Source: DATDFB01 sp035276475 (GTDB lineage Bacteria; Acidobacteriota; Thermoanaerobaculia; Gp7-AA8). Taken from it: 64,000 nt of DNA. This document shows positions 43,531 through 52,784 of the stretch, in pieces (positions within the stretch are counted from its first letter, which is position 1; every line of letters starts with the position of its first letter). Position numbers and translations under genes: made by a program. The notes under the pieces are model-generated. The model was not told where the DNA came from and made no database searches. It worked only from the letters and a program-made list of their open reading frames with translations. Location: the NCBI GenBank assembly GCA_035276475.1, contig DATELQ010000134.1, positions 1 to 64,000 on the forward strand. Direction: 5' to 3'.

Positions 43531-46500
43531 GCGTTGCCGGCGCCGCCGACAAGCTCACCATCGTCAAGGCCGGTCCGGTCGGCGAGGTGGCGAATCTCGC
43601 GGAAGCGAACGAAGTCCGCGTCGTCTTCAGCGAGCCGATGGTCGTCGTCGGCAAGATCCCGAAGGACTTGGCCGTGCCGTGGTTCCACATCGCGCCGGCG
43701 GTGAAGGGGACGTTCCGCTGGTCGGGGACGACGACGCTCATCTTCACGCCGGTGTCGCTGCCGTTCGCGACGAAGTTCGACGTCACGATCGACAAGGACG
43801 CCAAGGCTGTCAGCGGCAAAACGCTTGGGAAAGACTACAAGTTCTCCTTCACCACGCCGACGATCCAGCTCCTCTCCACCGATCACTACCGCAAGCCGAC
43901 CGGCGCGGTCGTCATCGCGCTGCGTTTCAACCAGCCGGTCGAGCCCGAGACCGTCGCGCAGCATCTGCAGCTCAAAACCGAGGCGCACGAGTTCAAGCCG
44001 CCGCTGGCGCCGTCGAAGCCCGATCCGCGATTCGACGCCAAGGTCGCGCAGGCGCAGAAGAATGCCGCGAGCGACGGGCAGCCGGTCATGTCGTTTCTCG
44101 CCACCGTCTGGGACGACAAGCGCTGGCCGCCGAAGAACGACCTCGTCGTCATCGAGACCAAGCCCAACCTCCCGCCCGACACGTGGGTGCAGGTCTACCT
44201 CGACGACAAGCTGGCCAAGAACGGCCGCGTGACGAGCGGGAAGGCGCAGACGTTCACGCTGCAGCTCGACCCGACGCTCTTCGTCGAGAAGATCGAGTGC
44301 ACCGCCGAGTGCAATCCCGACCAGTACAACCCGATCTTCTTCCGCACCAAAGCGGGCCTCGCCTACGAGGACGTGAAGAAGGCCACGCACGTCATCGACG
44401 AGAGCGGCCGCGAGCTGAAGCGCGAAGAGAAAGAGATCTCCGAGTGGCGGCAAACCGACAACAGCTACTCCCTCGACGAGCTCGGATACTCGTTGCAGCC
44501 GGCGCACACGTACACGCTGCGCATCGATCCGTCGCTCGAGTCGGAGGATGGGCAGAAGCTCGGCTACGCCTTCACGGCCACGATCGAGAACTGGCACAAG
44601 CCGGCTTTCATCAGCTTCGGCGACGGCCACGGCGTCTGGGAGTCGAGCGGCGGCCCGATCCTGCCGTTCCACGCCCGCAACTTCCGCGACGTGCAGCAGT
44701 GGCTGCAGCCGATCTCCATCGAGCAGGTCATGCCGACGATGCTCGAGCTGGAGAAGGAGAACTTCCAGAAGACGCCGCCGACGCAGCCGGCGCAGCGGAA
44801 GCTCGCGCCGGTCGCGGACAAGACGCAGTCGTACGGGCTGAACCTGTCGAGCGCGTTGACGAACGGCCACGGCATCGTCTGGGCGTCGATCCAGCCCGGC
44901 GCCGCGATCCCGAAGACGAACCGCTACAGCGAGACCGTCACCTCCACGCTCGTGCAGACGACGAACCTCGGCCTCTCGGTCAAAGACTCGCCGCAGAACA
45001 CGCTCATCTTCGTCACGCGCCTCGATGACGCTCAGCCGGTCGCCGGCGCGAAGGTGACGATCCGCACGACGGAGAACAAAGTCGTTTGGAGCGGCACCAC
45101 CGACGCGCGCGGACTCGCCACGGCGCCGAATACCGACCTGCGCATCGACCGCACGAAGGAAGAGGAGTCGGAGTCGTGGACGGCCATCGGCGAGCTGCAC
45201 TTCATCGTCACGGCGGAAAAGGACGGCGACGTCGCCTACGTGGCCTCGAACTGGAACAGCGGCATCAATCCGTTCGACTTCTCGCTCAACTCCGGCTTCG
45301 ATCTGTTCGAGGGCCAGCCGCTGCTGCGCGGAACGATCTTCACGGACCGCGGCGTCTACAAACTCGGCGAGGAGGTGCACGCCAAGGCCGTGCTTCGCAG
45401 CGACACGCCGAACGGCATGCAGCTCCTCCCGGCCGGCACGCAGGCGGAGATCGTGGTGCAGGACAGCCACGACAAGGAAGTCGACAAGCGCAGCGTGCCG
45501 CTGAACGAGTGGTCGTCGGCGGAGTGGACGTTCAAGGTCCCGGCCGACGGCGTCCTCGGCGACTACCGCATCAGCGCGAGCGTGGCGGGGCAGCGGCTGA
45601 CGTCGTCCGGCGAGTTCCTGGTCGCGGCGTATCGCCGGCCGGACTTCCGCGTCGACGTGACGACGACGGCGCCGACGTCGATCGCCGGCACGAAGATCTC
45701 CGGCACCATCACCGCGCGCTATCTCTTCGGCGCGCCGATGGCGTCGCGCCCGGTGACGTGGACGTACTCGAAGATTCCGGTCTACACCGTCCCGCGCGCG
45801 ATTGCTGACCGATTCCCCGAGGAGCAGTGGACGTTCCTCGGCGAAGACGAGGAGAACCGGCGGTCGACCGTCACGATCCAGAAGAAGGAAGGGAAGCTCG
45901 ACGCCAAGGGGGAGCTGAAGCTCAAGCTCGACACCGACCTCGCCGCCGGCGCGCCGTGGGCCTACCGCCTCGAAGGCGACGTCGTCGACGTCACGCGCCA
46001 GCGCATCGCCAACCGCGCCTCCACGCGCATCGATCCGGCGCCGTGGTACATCGGCGTGCAGACGCCGCCGTACTTTGCCGACGCCAAGGCCGGCATCGAC
46101 ACGCAGCTCATCGCCGTCGCACTCGACGGCAAGGCCGCGCCCGACGTCGCGGTCGACGTCGAGCTCCACCGCATCCAGTGGAACTCCGTCCGCCAGGCCG
46201 CGGGGCACGGCTTCTACAACTGGGAAACGGAGCGGAAAGAAGTGCCGGCCGGCTCGTGGAAGATCACGACGAAAGCCGAGCCGGTGCCGCTGCACGTCCC
46301 CCTCGGCGAAGGCGGCGAGTACGTCCTGATCGCGAAAGCGAAGGACGCCGAGGGGCGCAACACCACGACGCGGGCATGGTTCTACGCCGCCGGCGGCGGC
46401 TACACCGCGTGGGCCCGCTACGACAACAACCGCATCGACCTCGTCGCGGAGAAGCAGACGTACCGTCCGGGCGAGACGGCGCGCGTGATGATCAAGTCGC

Positions 46501-49127
46501 CGTGGGAGCACGCCACGGCGCTCTTGACGACCGAGCGCGAAGGGGTGCGGACGTGGAAGACGTTCGAGCTCACCACGACGCAGCCGACCGTCAGCGTGCC
46601 GATCACCGAGAAAGACATTCCGAACCTCTTCGTCTCCGTCGTGCTGGTGAAGGGGCGGACGAAGGAAGGGATCGAAGAGGAAGCGGATCCCGGCAAGCCG
46701 GCCTTCCGCGTCGGCTACATCGAGCTCGGCGTGGAGGACGCGGCGAAGCGGCTGAAAGTCGATGTCAAGGCGAACCGCGACGAGTATCGCCCGGCGTCGA
46801 AGGCGCGCGTCGAGGTGCAGGTGAAGGACGCGGGCGGCAAGGGCTCGCAGTCCGAGGTGACGCTGTGGGCGGTCGACTACGGCGTGCTGTCGCTGACGTC
46901 GTACAAGACGCCGGACGTGCTGGCGTCGATGTACCTGCGCAAGGCGCTGCAGGTCGTCACCGACGACTCGCGCGAGAAGATCGTCAGCCGCCGCGTGCTC
47001 ACGCCGAAGGGGGAGACGCAGGGCGGCGGCGGCGGGCGCGACGCCGGGCCGGGAACCATCCGCAAGGACTTCCGCGTGTTGGCGTTCTGGCTCGGCTCGA
47101 TCGCGACCGACAAGAGCGGCCGCGCGAAGGCCGACGTGGTGCTGCCGGAGTCGCTGACGACGTACCGCATCATGGCCGTGGCGGGCGACCGCGCCTCGCG
47201 CTTCGGCTGGGGCGAAAACGAGATCCGCATCAACAAGCCGCTCCTGATCACGCCGGCGTTCCCGCGTTTCCTGGCCCTCGGCGACAAGGCGACGTTCGGC
47301 GGCGTCGTGCATAGCCAGTTGAAGCAGGCGGGGAAGGCGACGGTGACGATCAAGTCGCTCGATCCGTTCGTTGAGGTTGCGGGGTCGCAGACGGTGGATG
47401 TTCCCGCGGGCGGCAACGTCGAAGTGCGCTTCGATGCGGTCGCGAAAGCGATCGGCACCGCGCGCATCCAGATGAGCGTCTCGATGTCGCGCGAGACCGA
47501 CGCGTTCGAAGAGACGCTGCCGGTGCGCCTGCTCACGCCGCCCGAAACGGTCGCGGCGTACGGCGAGGCGAATCCGACAGCGAAGGAGACGCTCGAAGTG
47601 CCGAAGGACGTGGCCACGGGCGCGCTGCACGTGGAGCTGGCCTCGACGGCGATGGTCGGCCTCGCCGAGGGGGCGCAGTACCTCATCGAGTATCCGTACG
47701 GCTGCGCCGAGCAGCGCTCCTCCGCCGCGATGGCCACGATGCTCGCCGGCGACCTCGGCGACGCCTTCGCGCTGCCGAACCTCGACGCGAAGAAGGCGCG
47801 CTCGGTCGCTCAGACGACGATCTACGAGCTTTACAAGTTCCAGTGCGGCGACGGCGGCTTCTCTTTGTGGGCGGGCGAGTGCTCGGGCGAGGGGCCGTAC
47901 CTCACCGCGAACGTGCTGCACGTGATGCAGCGCGGCCAGGCGCTGAAGTACGACGTCAACAAGGACGTGCTCGACCGCGCCTACACGTACCTCGACAATC
48001 AGCTGAAGCAGAAGCGCCCGACGAACGAAGGGTGGTGGCCGGCGTACACGGCGTGGCAGGCCTTCTCGGCGAAGGTGCTGTCCGAGGGAGGGCGCAACGT
48101 CGACAGCCACGTCAACCGGTTGATTACGTACGTCGACCGCATGCCGGTCTTCGGCATCGCCTATCTCGTCGACGCGATGAAGGGCGATCCGCGCACGGCC
48201 GACTTGCTGCGGCGCATCGACAACGCGATCCTCCCCGAGGGGGGCAGCGCGCACGTCGAGGAGCTCAGCGATCCGTACCTGCTGTGGTACTGGAGCTCGA
48301 ACGTCCGCTCGACCGCGATCGTGCTCGACACGCTCGTCCGCCACGACGATGCGAACGTGAAGGGGATGGTCCGCTGGCTGATGCAGCAGCGGAAGAGGGG
48401 GCGGTGGGGGAACACGCAGGAGAACGTCTGGGCGATGGAGGCGCTGGTCGACTATTACCGCAAGTACGAGAGCGTGACGCCGGACTTTACGGCGATCGTG
48501 AACGCTGCGGGGCAGGATATTGCGCATGACGCCTTCCGCGGCCGCAGCACCGAGGCGAAGAGCCACGACGTGCCGATTGCGTCGCTGAAGTCGGGCGAGG
48601 TGACGTTCGAGAAGCAGGGCGCGGGGACGCTCTTCTACCTGATGCGCCTGCGCTACATCCCGCTCGGGCTGATGCACGATCCGCTCGACCAGGGCTTCGC
48701 GATCGAGCGAAAGTACTCGCCCGAGACGTTCAAGGCCGGCGATCTCATTAAGGTGACGCTGCGCATCCGCAACACGAAGGAGCGGCGCTTCGTCGCGGTG
48801 GTCGATCCGATTCCCGCGGGGACGGAGCCGGTGGAGTCGTGGTTCTCGACGACGGCGACGGAGCTCGCGGAGCAGCAGCGCAAGGCGGACACGGGCGGCG
48901 ACGACTGGATGTCGTGGTGGCAACACGGCGGCTTCGATCACGTGGAGCGCCACGACGACCGCGTGAATTTGTTCGCCACGCGCCTCGGCGAGGGGACGCA
49001 CGAGTTCACGTATCTGGTGCGCGCCACGACGGCGGGGCACTTCGTGGCCGCGCCGGCGCACGTGGAGGAGATGTACGAGCCGGAGGTGTTCGGGCGGACG
49101 GCGAGCGCCGTGGTCGACGTGAAATGA
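43488..49127 (+). CDS. Bacterial alpha-2-macroglobulin with thioester
   Basis: 1879 residues, ATG 43488, signal peptide ending SVAGA. Chain of macroglobulin (MG) beta-sandwich domains, then the thioester domain with YGCAEQ: C1406 and Q1409 form the internal thioester that covalently traps proteases. There is no lipobox, so unlike the E. coli homologue it is not obviously membrane-anchored. A 'GGGGRDAGP' linker (~1183) lies in the expected bait/MG7 region. Bacterial macroglobulins are periplasmic and typically paired with PBP1C, exactly as here: the stop overlaps the pbpC ATG (ATGA at 49124). Proposed job: neutralise attacking proteases when the envelope is breached while PBP1C repairs the wall. 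Confidence 0.93.
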   Translation: MKRLSLFLLLTLAASVAGAADKLTIVKAGPVGEVANLAEANEVRVVFSEPMVVVGKIPKDLAVPWFHIAPAVKGTFRWSGTTTLIFTPVSLPFATKFDVTIDKDAKAVSGKTLGKDYKFSFTTPTIQLLSTDHYRKPTGAVVIALRFNQPVEPETVAQHLQLKTEAHEFKPPLAPSKPDPRFDAKVAQAQKNAASDGQPVMSFLATVWDDKRWPPKNDLVVIETKPNLPPDTWVQVYLDDKLAKNGRVTSGKAQTFTLQLDPTLFVEKIECTAECNPDQYNPIFFRTKAGLAYEDVKKATHVIDESGRELKREEKEISEWRQTDNSYSLDELGYSLQPAHTYTLRIDPSLESEDGQKLGYAFTATIENWHKPAFISFGDGHGVWESSGGPILPFHARNFRDVQQWLQPISIEQVMPTMLELEKENFQKTPPTQPAQRKLAPVADKTQSYGLNLSSALTNGHGIVWASIQPGAAIPKTNRYSETVTSTLVQTTNLGLSVKDSPQNTLIFVTRLDDAQPVAGAKVTIRTTENKVVWSGTTDARGLATAPNTDLRIDRTKEEESESWTAIGELHFIVTAEKDGDVAYVASNWNSGINPFDFSLNSGFDLFEGQPLLRGTIFTDRGVYKLGEEVHAKAVLRSDTPNGMQLLPAGTQAEIVVQDSHDKEVDKRSVPLNEWSSAEWTFKVPADGVLGDYRISASVAGQRLTSSGEFLVAAYRRPDFRVDVTTTAPTSIAGTKISGTITARYLFGAPMASRPVTWTYSKIPVYTVPRAIADRFPEEQWTFLGEDEENRRSTVTIQKKEGKLDAKGELKLKLDTDLAAGAPWAYRLEGDVVDVTRQRIANRASTRIDPAPWYIGVQTPPYFADAKAGIDTQLIAVALDGKAAPDVAVDVELHRIQWNSVRQAAGHGFYNWETERKEVPAGSWKITTKAEPVPLHVPLGEGGEYVLIAKAKDAEGRNTTTRAWFYAAGGGYTAWARYDNNRIDLVAEKQTYRPGETARVMIKSPWEHATALLTTEREGVRTWKTFELTTTQPTVSVPITEKDIPNLFVSVVLVKGRTKEGIEEEADPGKPAFRVGYIELGVEDAAKRLKVDVKANRDEYRPASKARVEVQVKDAGGKGSQSEVTLWAVDYGVLSLTSYKTPDVLASMYLRKALQVVTDDSREKIVSRRVLTPKGETQGGGGGRDAGPGTIRKDFRVLAFWLGSIATDKSGRAKADVVLPESLTTYRIMAVAGDRASRFGWGENEIRINKPLLITPAFPRFLALGDKATFGGVVHSQLKQAGKATVTIKSLDPFVEVAGSQTVDVPAGGNVEVRFDAVAKAIGTARIQMSVSMSRETDAFEETLPVRLLTPPETVAAYGEANPTAKETLEVPKDVATGALHVELASTAMVGLAEGAQYLIEYPYGCAEQRSSAAMATMLAGDLGDAFALPNLDAKKARSVAQTTIYELYKFQCGDGGFSLWAGECSGEGPYLTANVLHVMQRGQALKYDVNKDVLDRAYTYLDNQLKQKRPTNEGWWPAYTAWQAFSAKVLSEGGRNVDSHVNRLITYVDRMPVFGIAYLVDAMKGDPRTADLLRRIDNAILPEGGSAHVEELSDPYLLWYWSSNVRSTAIVLDTLVRHDDANVKGMVRWLMQQRKRGRWGNTQENVWAMEALVDYYRKYESVTPDFTAIVNAAGQDIAHDAFRGRSTEAKSHDVPIASLKSGEVTFEKQGAGTLFYLMRLRYIPLGLMHDPLDQGFAIERKYSPETFKAGDLIKVTLRIRNTKERRFVAVVDPIPAGTEPVESWFSTTATELAEQQRKADTGGDDWMSWWQHGGFDHVERHDDRVNLFATRLGEGTHEFTYLVRATTAGHFVAAPAHVEEMYEPEVFGRTASAVVDVK

Positions 49128-51139
49128 AGAAGATCGTTCTCTGGGTCTCCTTCGTCGCAATCGCAACGTGCGCGTTGCGGTTCGCGCCGCTGCCGTCAAT
49201 CCCGACGGAGACGACGCCGACGATCGTCGACCGCAACGGTGTCATCCTCTACGAGCCCCTCGGCGCCGGCGGCACGCGCAGCGCGTGGTTGAGCGAGATC
49301 CCGCACAACGTGGAGCGCGCAACGATCGCGGCCGAGGACAAGCGGTTTTACTTGCATCCCGGGATCGACCCTCTCGCCGTCGTGCGCGCGGTCGCTGCGG
49401 ATATCCGACACCTGCGTGTCGTGCAGGGCGGCTCCACAATCACGCAGCAGGTCGCGAAGCTGATGCTCCGCCGCAACTCGCGCTGGCAGAAGCTGCACGA
49501 GGCCGTCGTCGCGCTGCAGCTCGAGGCGCGCTACAGCAAGAAGGAGATCCTCGGTCTCTATCTCAACCTGGCGCCGTACGGCGAGCAGACCGTCGGCGTC
49601 GCCCGCGCCAGCCAGCGCTACTTCGGCTGCGACCCGGAGCAGCTCACCGTCGCGCAGGCAGCGTACCTCGCGGCGCTGCCGCAGCGGCCGTCGGCGAAGA
49701 ACGTTCGCTATCGCGCGGTGCTGCAGCGGATGCACGCGTCGCACGCGGACTTTGCGGAGAAACTGAATTTCGACAAGGGCAAGCACCCGCTCCTCGCGCC
49801 GCACTTTGTCGAACGAGTGCGTGCGGTCGCGCACGGCTCGCGTATCCAGACCACGCTCGACGCCAAGCTCCAACGCGAGATCCTCGGCATCATCACCGCC
49901 GCGAAGCCGGAGCTGCTGCGGCACGGCGCGCACTCCGTGGCCGTCGCCGTCCTCGACAACCGCAGCGGCGACTGGCTGGCGTGGGAGGGCTCGGGCGACT
50001 ACTTCGGCACGGACTTCGGCGGCGCGATCGACGGCGTGGTCACGCCGAGGCAGCCGGGATCGGCGCTCAAGCCGTTCACGTATGCGCTGGCGTTCGAGTC
50101 GGGCTTCACACCGGCGACGGTGCTCGACGACGTGCCGTCGCACTTTCCCACGGCCGAGGAGGGCGTTGTCTACACGCCGCGCAACTACGACGGGCGCTAT
50201 CGCGGTCCGCTGCGCGCGCGCCTGGCGCTGGCCGGCTCGGAGAACGTGCCGGCGGTGCAGCTCTTGTCGAAGCTCGGACCGGCGTCGCTGCTGCGCTTTC
50301 TCCGCGCCGAGGGCTTCGAGCACTTCGACCGCACCGCCGACTACTACGGCCTCGGCCTCACGCTCGGCGACGCCGAGGTCACGCTCGAAGAGCTCGTGCG
50401 CGCGTACGCGACGTTCGCGCGCGGCGGCGTGACCGTTTCGGGCAAGCGCCTCGTCTCCCAGCGCACCGCCTTCTGGATCACCGACATCCTCTCCGATCCC
50501 AGTGCGCGCGAATACATCTTCGGCTCCGGCGGAGCGCTCGACTTTCCGTTTCCCGTGGCCGTGAAGACCGGCACGTCGCAGGCGTATCGCGACAACTGGA
50601 CGATCGGCTACACGCGCGACGTGACGGTGGGCGTGTGGGTGGGGAACTTTGATCTCTCCACGTTGCGCAATTCGAGCGGCGTCACGGGGGCAGGGCCGGT
50701 CTTTCATGCGGTGATGCTGGCGGCGGCGAAGGATCACGAGCAGATCGTGGAGCGGCCGGGGGATCTGGAGCGTGTGCCGGTGTGTGCGCTGACCGGGTTG
50801 CGACCTTCGACGGCGTGTCCGGAGGTCGATAACGAGTGGATGCCGTCGGATGCGGCGGTTGTGTTTTGTGCGCATCCTCGCCAGACGAAGATGGGCGTCG
50901 CACGCGCAACGAAGCCAACAAGGCTGATCCAGAACCCGGCCGACGGCGCTACGTTCCTCATCGATCCGACGCTGCGCCGCGAGTTCCAGGCACTCCGTTT
51001 GCGCGCCTCGGGCGATGCGCGCTGGAGCGTCGACGGCAAGCGCGTGGCGCAAGAGTGGCCGCTGGAGCCCGGCAGGCACATCATCGCCGCTGTCGACGAG
51101 CGCGGCCGGCGTGATACGGTCACCATCACGGTGCGATAA
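49124..51139 (+). CDS. pbpC: Penicillin-binding protein 1C
   Basis: 671 residues from ATG 49124. N-terminal membrane anchor; GT51 glycosyltransferase motifs with E71 in AAEDKRFY and GGSTITQQ (102-109); transpeptidase SxxK at S313-K316 (PGSALKPF), SEN at 372-374, KTGT at 481-484; C-terminal BiPBP_C-like domain from ~600. Length is typical for PBP1C. Overlaps the macroglobulin gene and is followed six bases later by the C26 amidotransferase gene. Confidence 0.94.
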   Translation: MKKIVLWVSFVAIATCALRFAPLPSIPTETTPTIVDRNGVILYEPLGAGGTRSAWLSEIPHNVERATIAAEDKRFYLHPGIDPLAVVRAVAADIRHLRVVQGGSTITQQVAKLMLRRNSRWQKLHEAVVALQLEARYSKKEILGLYLNLAPYGEQTVGVARASQRYFGCDPEQLTVAQAAYLAALPQRPSAKNVRYRAVLQRMHASHADFAEKLNFDKGKHPLLAPHFVERVRAVAHGSRIQTTLDAKLQREILGIITAAKPELLRHGAHSVAVAVLDNRSGDWLAWEGSGDYFGTDFGGAIDGVVTPRQPGSALKPFTYALAFESGFTPATVLDDVPSHFPTAEEGVVYTPRNYDGRYRGPLRARLALAGSENVPAVQLLSKLGPASLLRFLRAEGFEHFDRTADYYGLGLTLGDAEVTLEELVRAYATFARGGVTVSGKRLVSQRTAFWITDILSDPSAREYIFGSGGALDFPFPVAVKTGTSQAYRDNWTIGYTRDVTVGVWVGNFDLSTLRNSSGVTGAGPVFHAVMLAAAKDHEQIVERPGDLERVPVCALTGLRPSTACPEVDNEWMPSDAAVVFCAHPRQTKMGVARATKPTRLIQNPADGATFLIDPTLRREFQALRLRASGDARWSVDGKRVAQEWPLEPGRHIIAAVDERGRRDTVTITVR

Positions 51140-51145
51140 CTGCTT

Positions 51146-51892
51146 ATGACCAAGCCACTGATCGGAATCGGCTCGGACGTCTTCATCCATGAAGGAGAAC
51201 GCGACCGCGCCTTTGTCTTCACCACCTACGTCGACGCGCTGCGGCGCGCCGGCGCGGTCCCCGTCCTCATCCCGCCGCAGCCGGAGAACGCCGCCGACGT
51301 CGTCGACGAGCTCGACGGCCTCCTCCTCGCCGGCGGCGAAGACTGTGACCCCGCCGCGTACGGCGAGCCGCGCCACCCCACCGTCGAGATCACGATGGAC
51401 CCGCGCCGCCAGGCGAACGATCTTGCGCTCGCCAAGGTCGCCCGCGAACGCGGTCTCCCCACGCTCGGCATCTGCCTCGGCGTGCAGGTGATGAACGTCG
51501 CCGCCGGCGGCACGCTCATCCAGCACATCGAGAGCGAGATCGACCACGCCAGCGAGCCGTCGGACCGCCACCGCCACGAGGTCTCGATCGACGGCGACAC
51601 GCGCCTGGCCCGGATCCTCGGCGACCGCGAGCTCAACGTCAACTCCTCGCACCACCAGGCCATCCGCGACGTCGGCGGCGGGCTGCGCATCACCGCGCAC
51701 GCGCCCGACGGCATCGTCGAAGGGCTCGAGGACCCGCGGCATCCGTTCTACCTCGGCGTGCAGTGGCACCCGGAGGACATGAGCAGCGAGCGGTCGGCGT
51801 CGGCGATCTTCGCGGCGTTCGTCGAGGCCGCCCGCAAGTACCACGAAATGAAGACGGATTTGTCACCGGCCGCGGCTGGAAAAACGGAATAG
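51146..51892 (+). CDS. Class I glutamine amidotransferase-like hydrolase (peptidase C26)
   Basis: 248 residues. Nucleophile C110 in LGICLGVQ, catalytic H208 and E210 in GVQWHPED; 'LLLAGGEDCDPAAY' supports the gamma-glutamyl-GABA hydrolase (PuuD-like) subgroup over synthetase-fused amidotransferases. It may cut gamma-glutamyl compounds in polyamine breakdown or, given its neighbours, act on gamma-glutamyl peptides from the wall; the substrate is not decidable from sequence. Confidence 0.88.
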   Translation: MTKPLIGIGSDVFIHEGERDRAFVFTTYVDALRRAGAVPVLIPPQPENAADVVDELDGLLLAGGEDCDPAAYGEPRHPTVEITMDPRRQANDLALAKVARERGLPTLGICLGVQVMNVAAGGTLIQHIESEIDHASEPSDRHRHEVSIDGDTRLARILGDRELNVNSSHHQAIRDVGGGLRITAHAPDGIVEGLEDPRHPFYLGVQWHPEDMSSERSASAIFAAFVEAARKYHEMKTDLSPAAAGKTE

Positions 51893-51938
51893 CCTTTTTG
51901 CACGAGTCGTTTCCGACGCCGGAACCGGAGGACCACCT

Positions 51939-52784
51939 GTGAAAAAACTCGCCATCGTTGCGGCGCTTGCGCTGGCTGTTTCGTCGACCGCGTCGGCGTC
52001 GCCGTGGATCAAGTCGTTCGCGCAGGCGCAGCAGAAAGCGAAGACGAAGAACCAGCACATCTTCGTCGACCTCTTCGCCGACTGGTGCGGGTGGTGCCAC
52101 AAGTTCGAGCAGGACGTGATCCCCTCCCAGGCGTTCCAGCAGGCCACCGACGACATGGTCCTCCTCCGCCTCAACACCGAGGACCAGGGCGACGGCACCA
52201 GCTTCGCGCGCCGCTACAGCGTGACGTCGCTGCCGACGTTCCTCATCCTCGACAAAGACGCCATCATCGTCGGCATCATCCGCGGCTATCAGGTCCCGAA
52301 CGACTTCGCCAACTCCATCAAGGACGTCGAGGGGCGCTACGACGGCTTCATGAAGCGCGTGGCCGGCGAGCCTTCGATCGCCAAGGACTTCCAGAAACGG
52401 CTCGAGCTGGCGAAGGAGTTCCGCATCCGCTACGCGCTGCCGCAGGCGGAGGATCGCTTCAAGAAGCTGACGGTGGAGAAGGGCGTGCCGGTGGCGGTGC
52501 GCGACGAGTCGTACTACGAGCTGGCCCTCGCGCAGCTTCTGCAGAAGAAGTACGACGACTCGATGCAGACGATCCAGAAGTTCGGCACGCTGCAGAAGAC
52601 GGGTGAGAACTACGAGAAGTCGCGGCTCCTCATGGGCGACGTCTACCTCCAGCAAGGCAAAATCGACCGTGCCGTCGCCGAGTACCGCGCCTTCAAGACG
52701 GCCTTTCCGCAGTCGCAGTACGTGAAGAACATCGACATGATGCTGCCGCAGCTCGAGCGGCAGATTCCGACGGCGAAGAAGTAG
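51939..52784 (+). CDS. Exported thioredoxin-fold protein with helical C-terminus
   Basis: 281 residues from GTG 51939 with GGAGG upstream. Signal peptide to ~20; thioredoxin fold with C50-G-W-C53 in FADWCGWCHKFE and cis-Pro in 'SLPTFLIL'. Residues ~170-281 are TPR-like helices ('SYYELALAQLLQKKYDDSM'). The stop codon overlaps the dsbD GTG by one base, so it is very likely reduced by DsbD. Likely a periplasmic reductase or chaperone. Confidence 0.85.
   Translation: MKKLAIVAALALAVSSTASASPWIKSFAQAQQKAKTKNQHIFVDLFADWCGWCHKFEQDVIPSQAFQQATDDMVLLRLNTEDQGDGTSFARRYSVTSLPTFLILDKDAIIVGIIRGYQVPNDFANSIKDVEGRYDGFMKRVAGEPSIAKDFQKRLELAKEFRIRYALPQAEDRFKKLTVEKGVPVAVRDESYYELALAQLLQKKYDDSMQTIQKFGTLQKTGENYEKSRLLMGDVYLQQGKIDRAVAEYRAFKTAFPQSQYVKNIDMMLPQLERQIPTAKK

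Noticed and set aside
43467..49199. 1910-codon open frame antisense to the macroglobulin gene
   Set aside because: Arg/Val/His-rich translation without domains; a product of GC-rich codon bias opposite a strongly supported gene.
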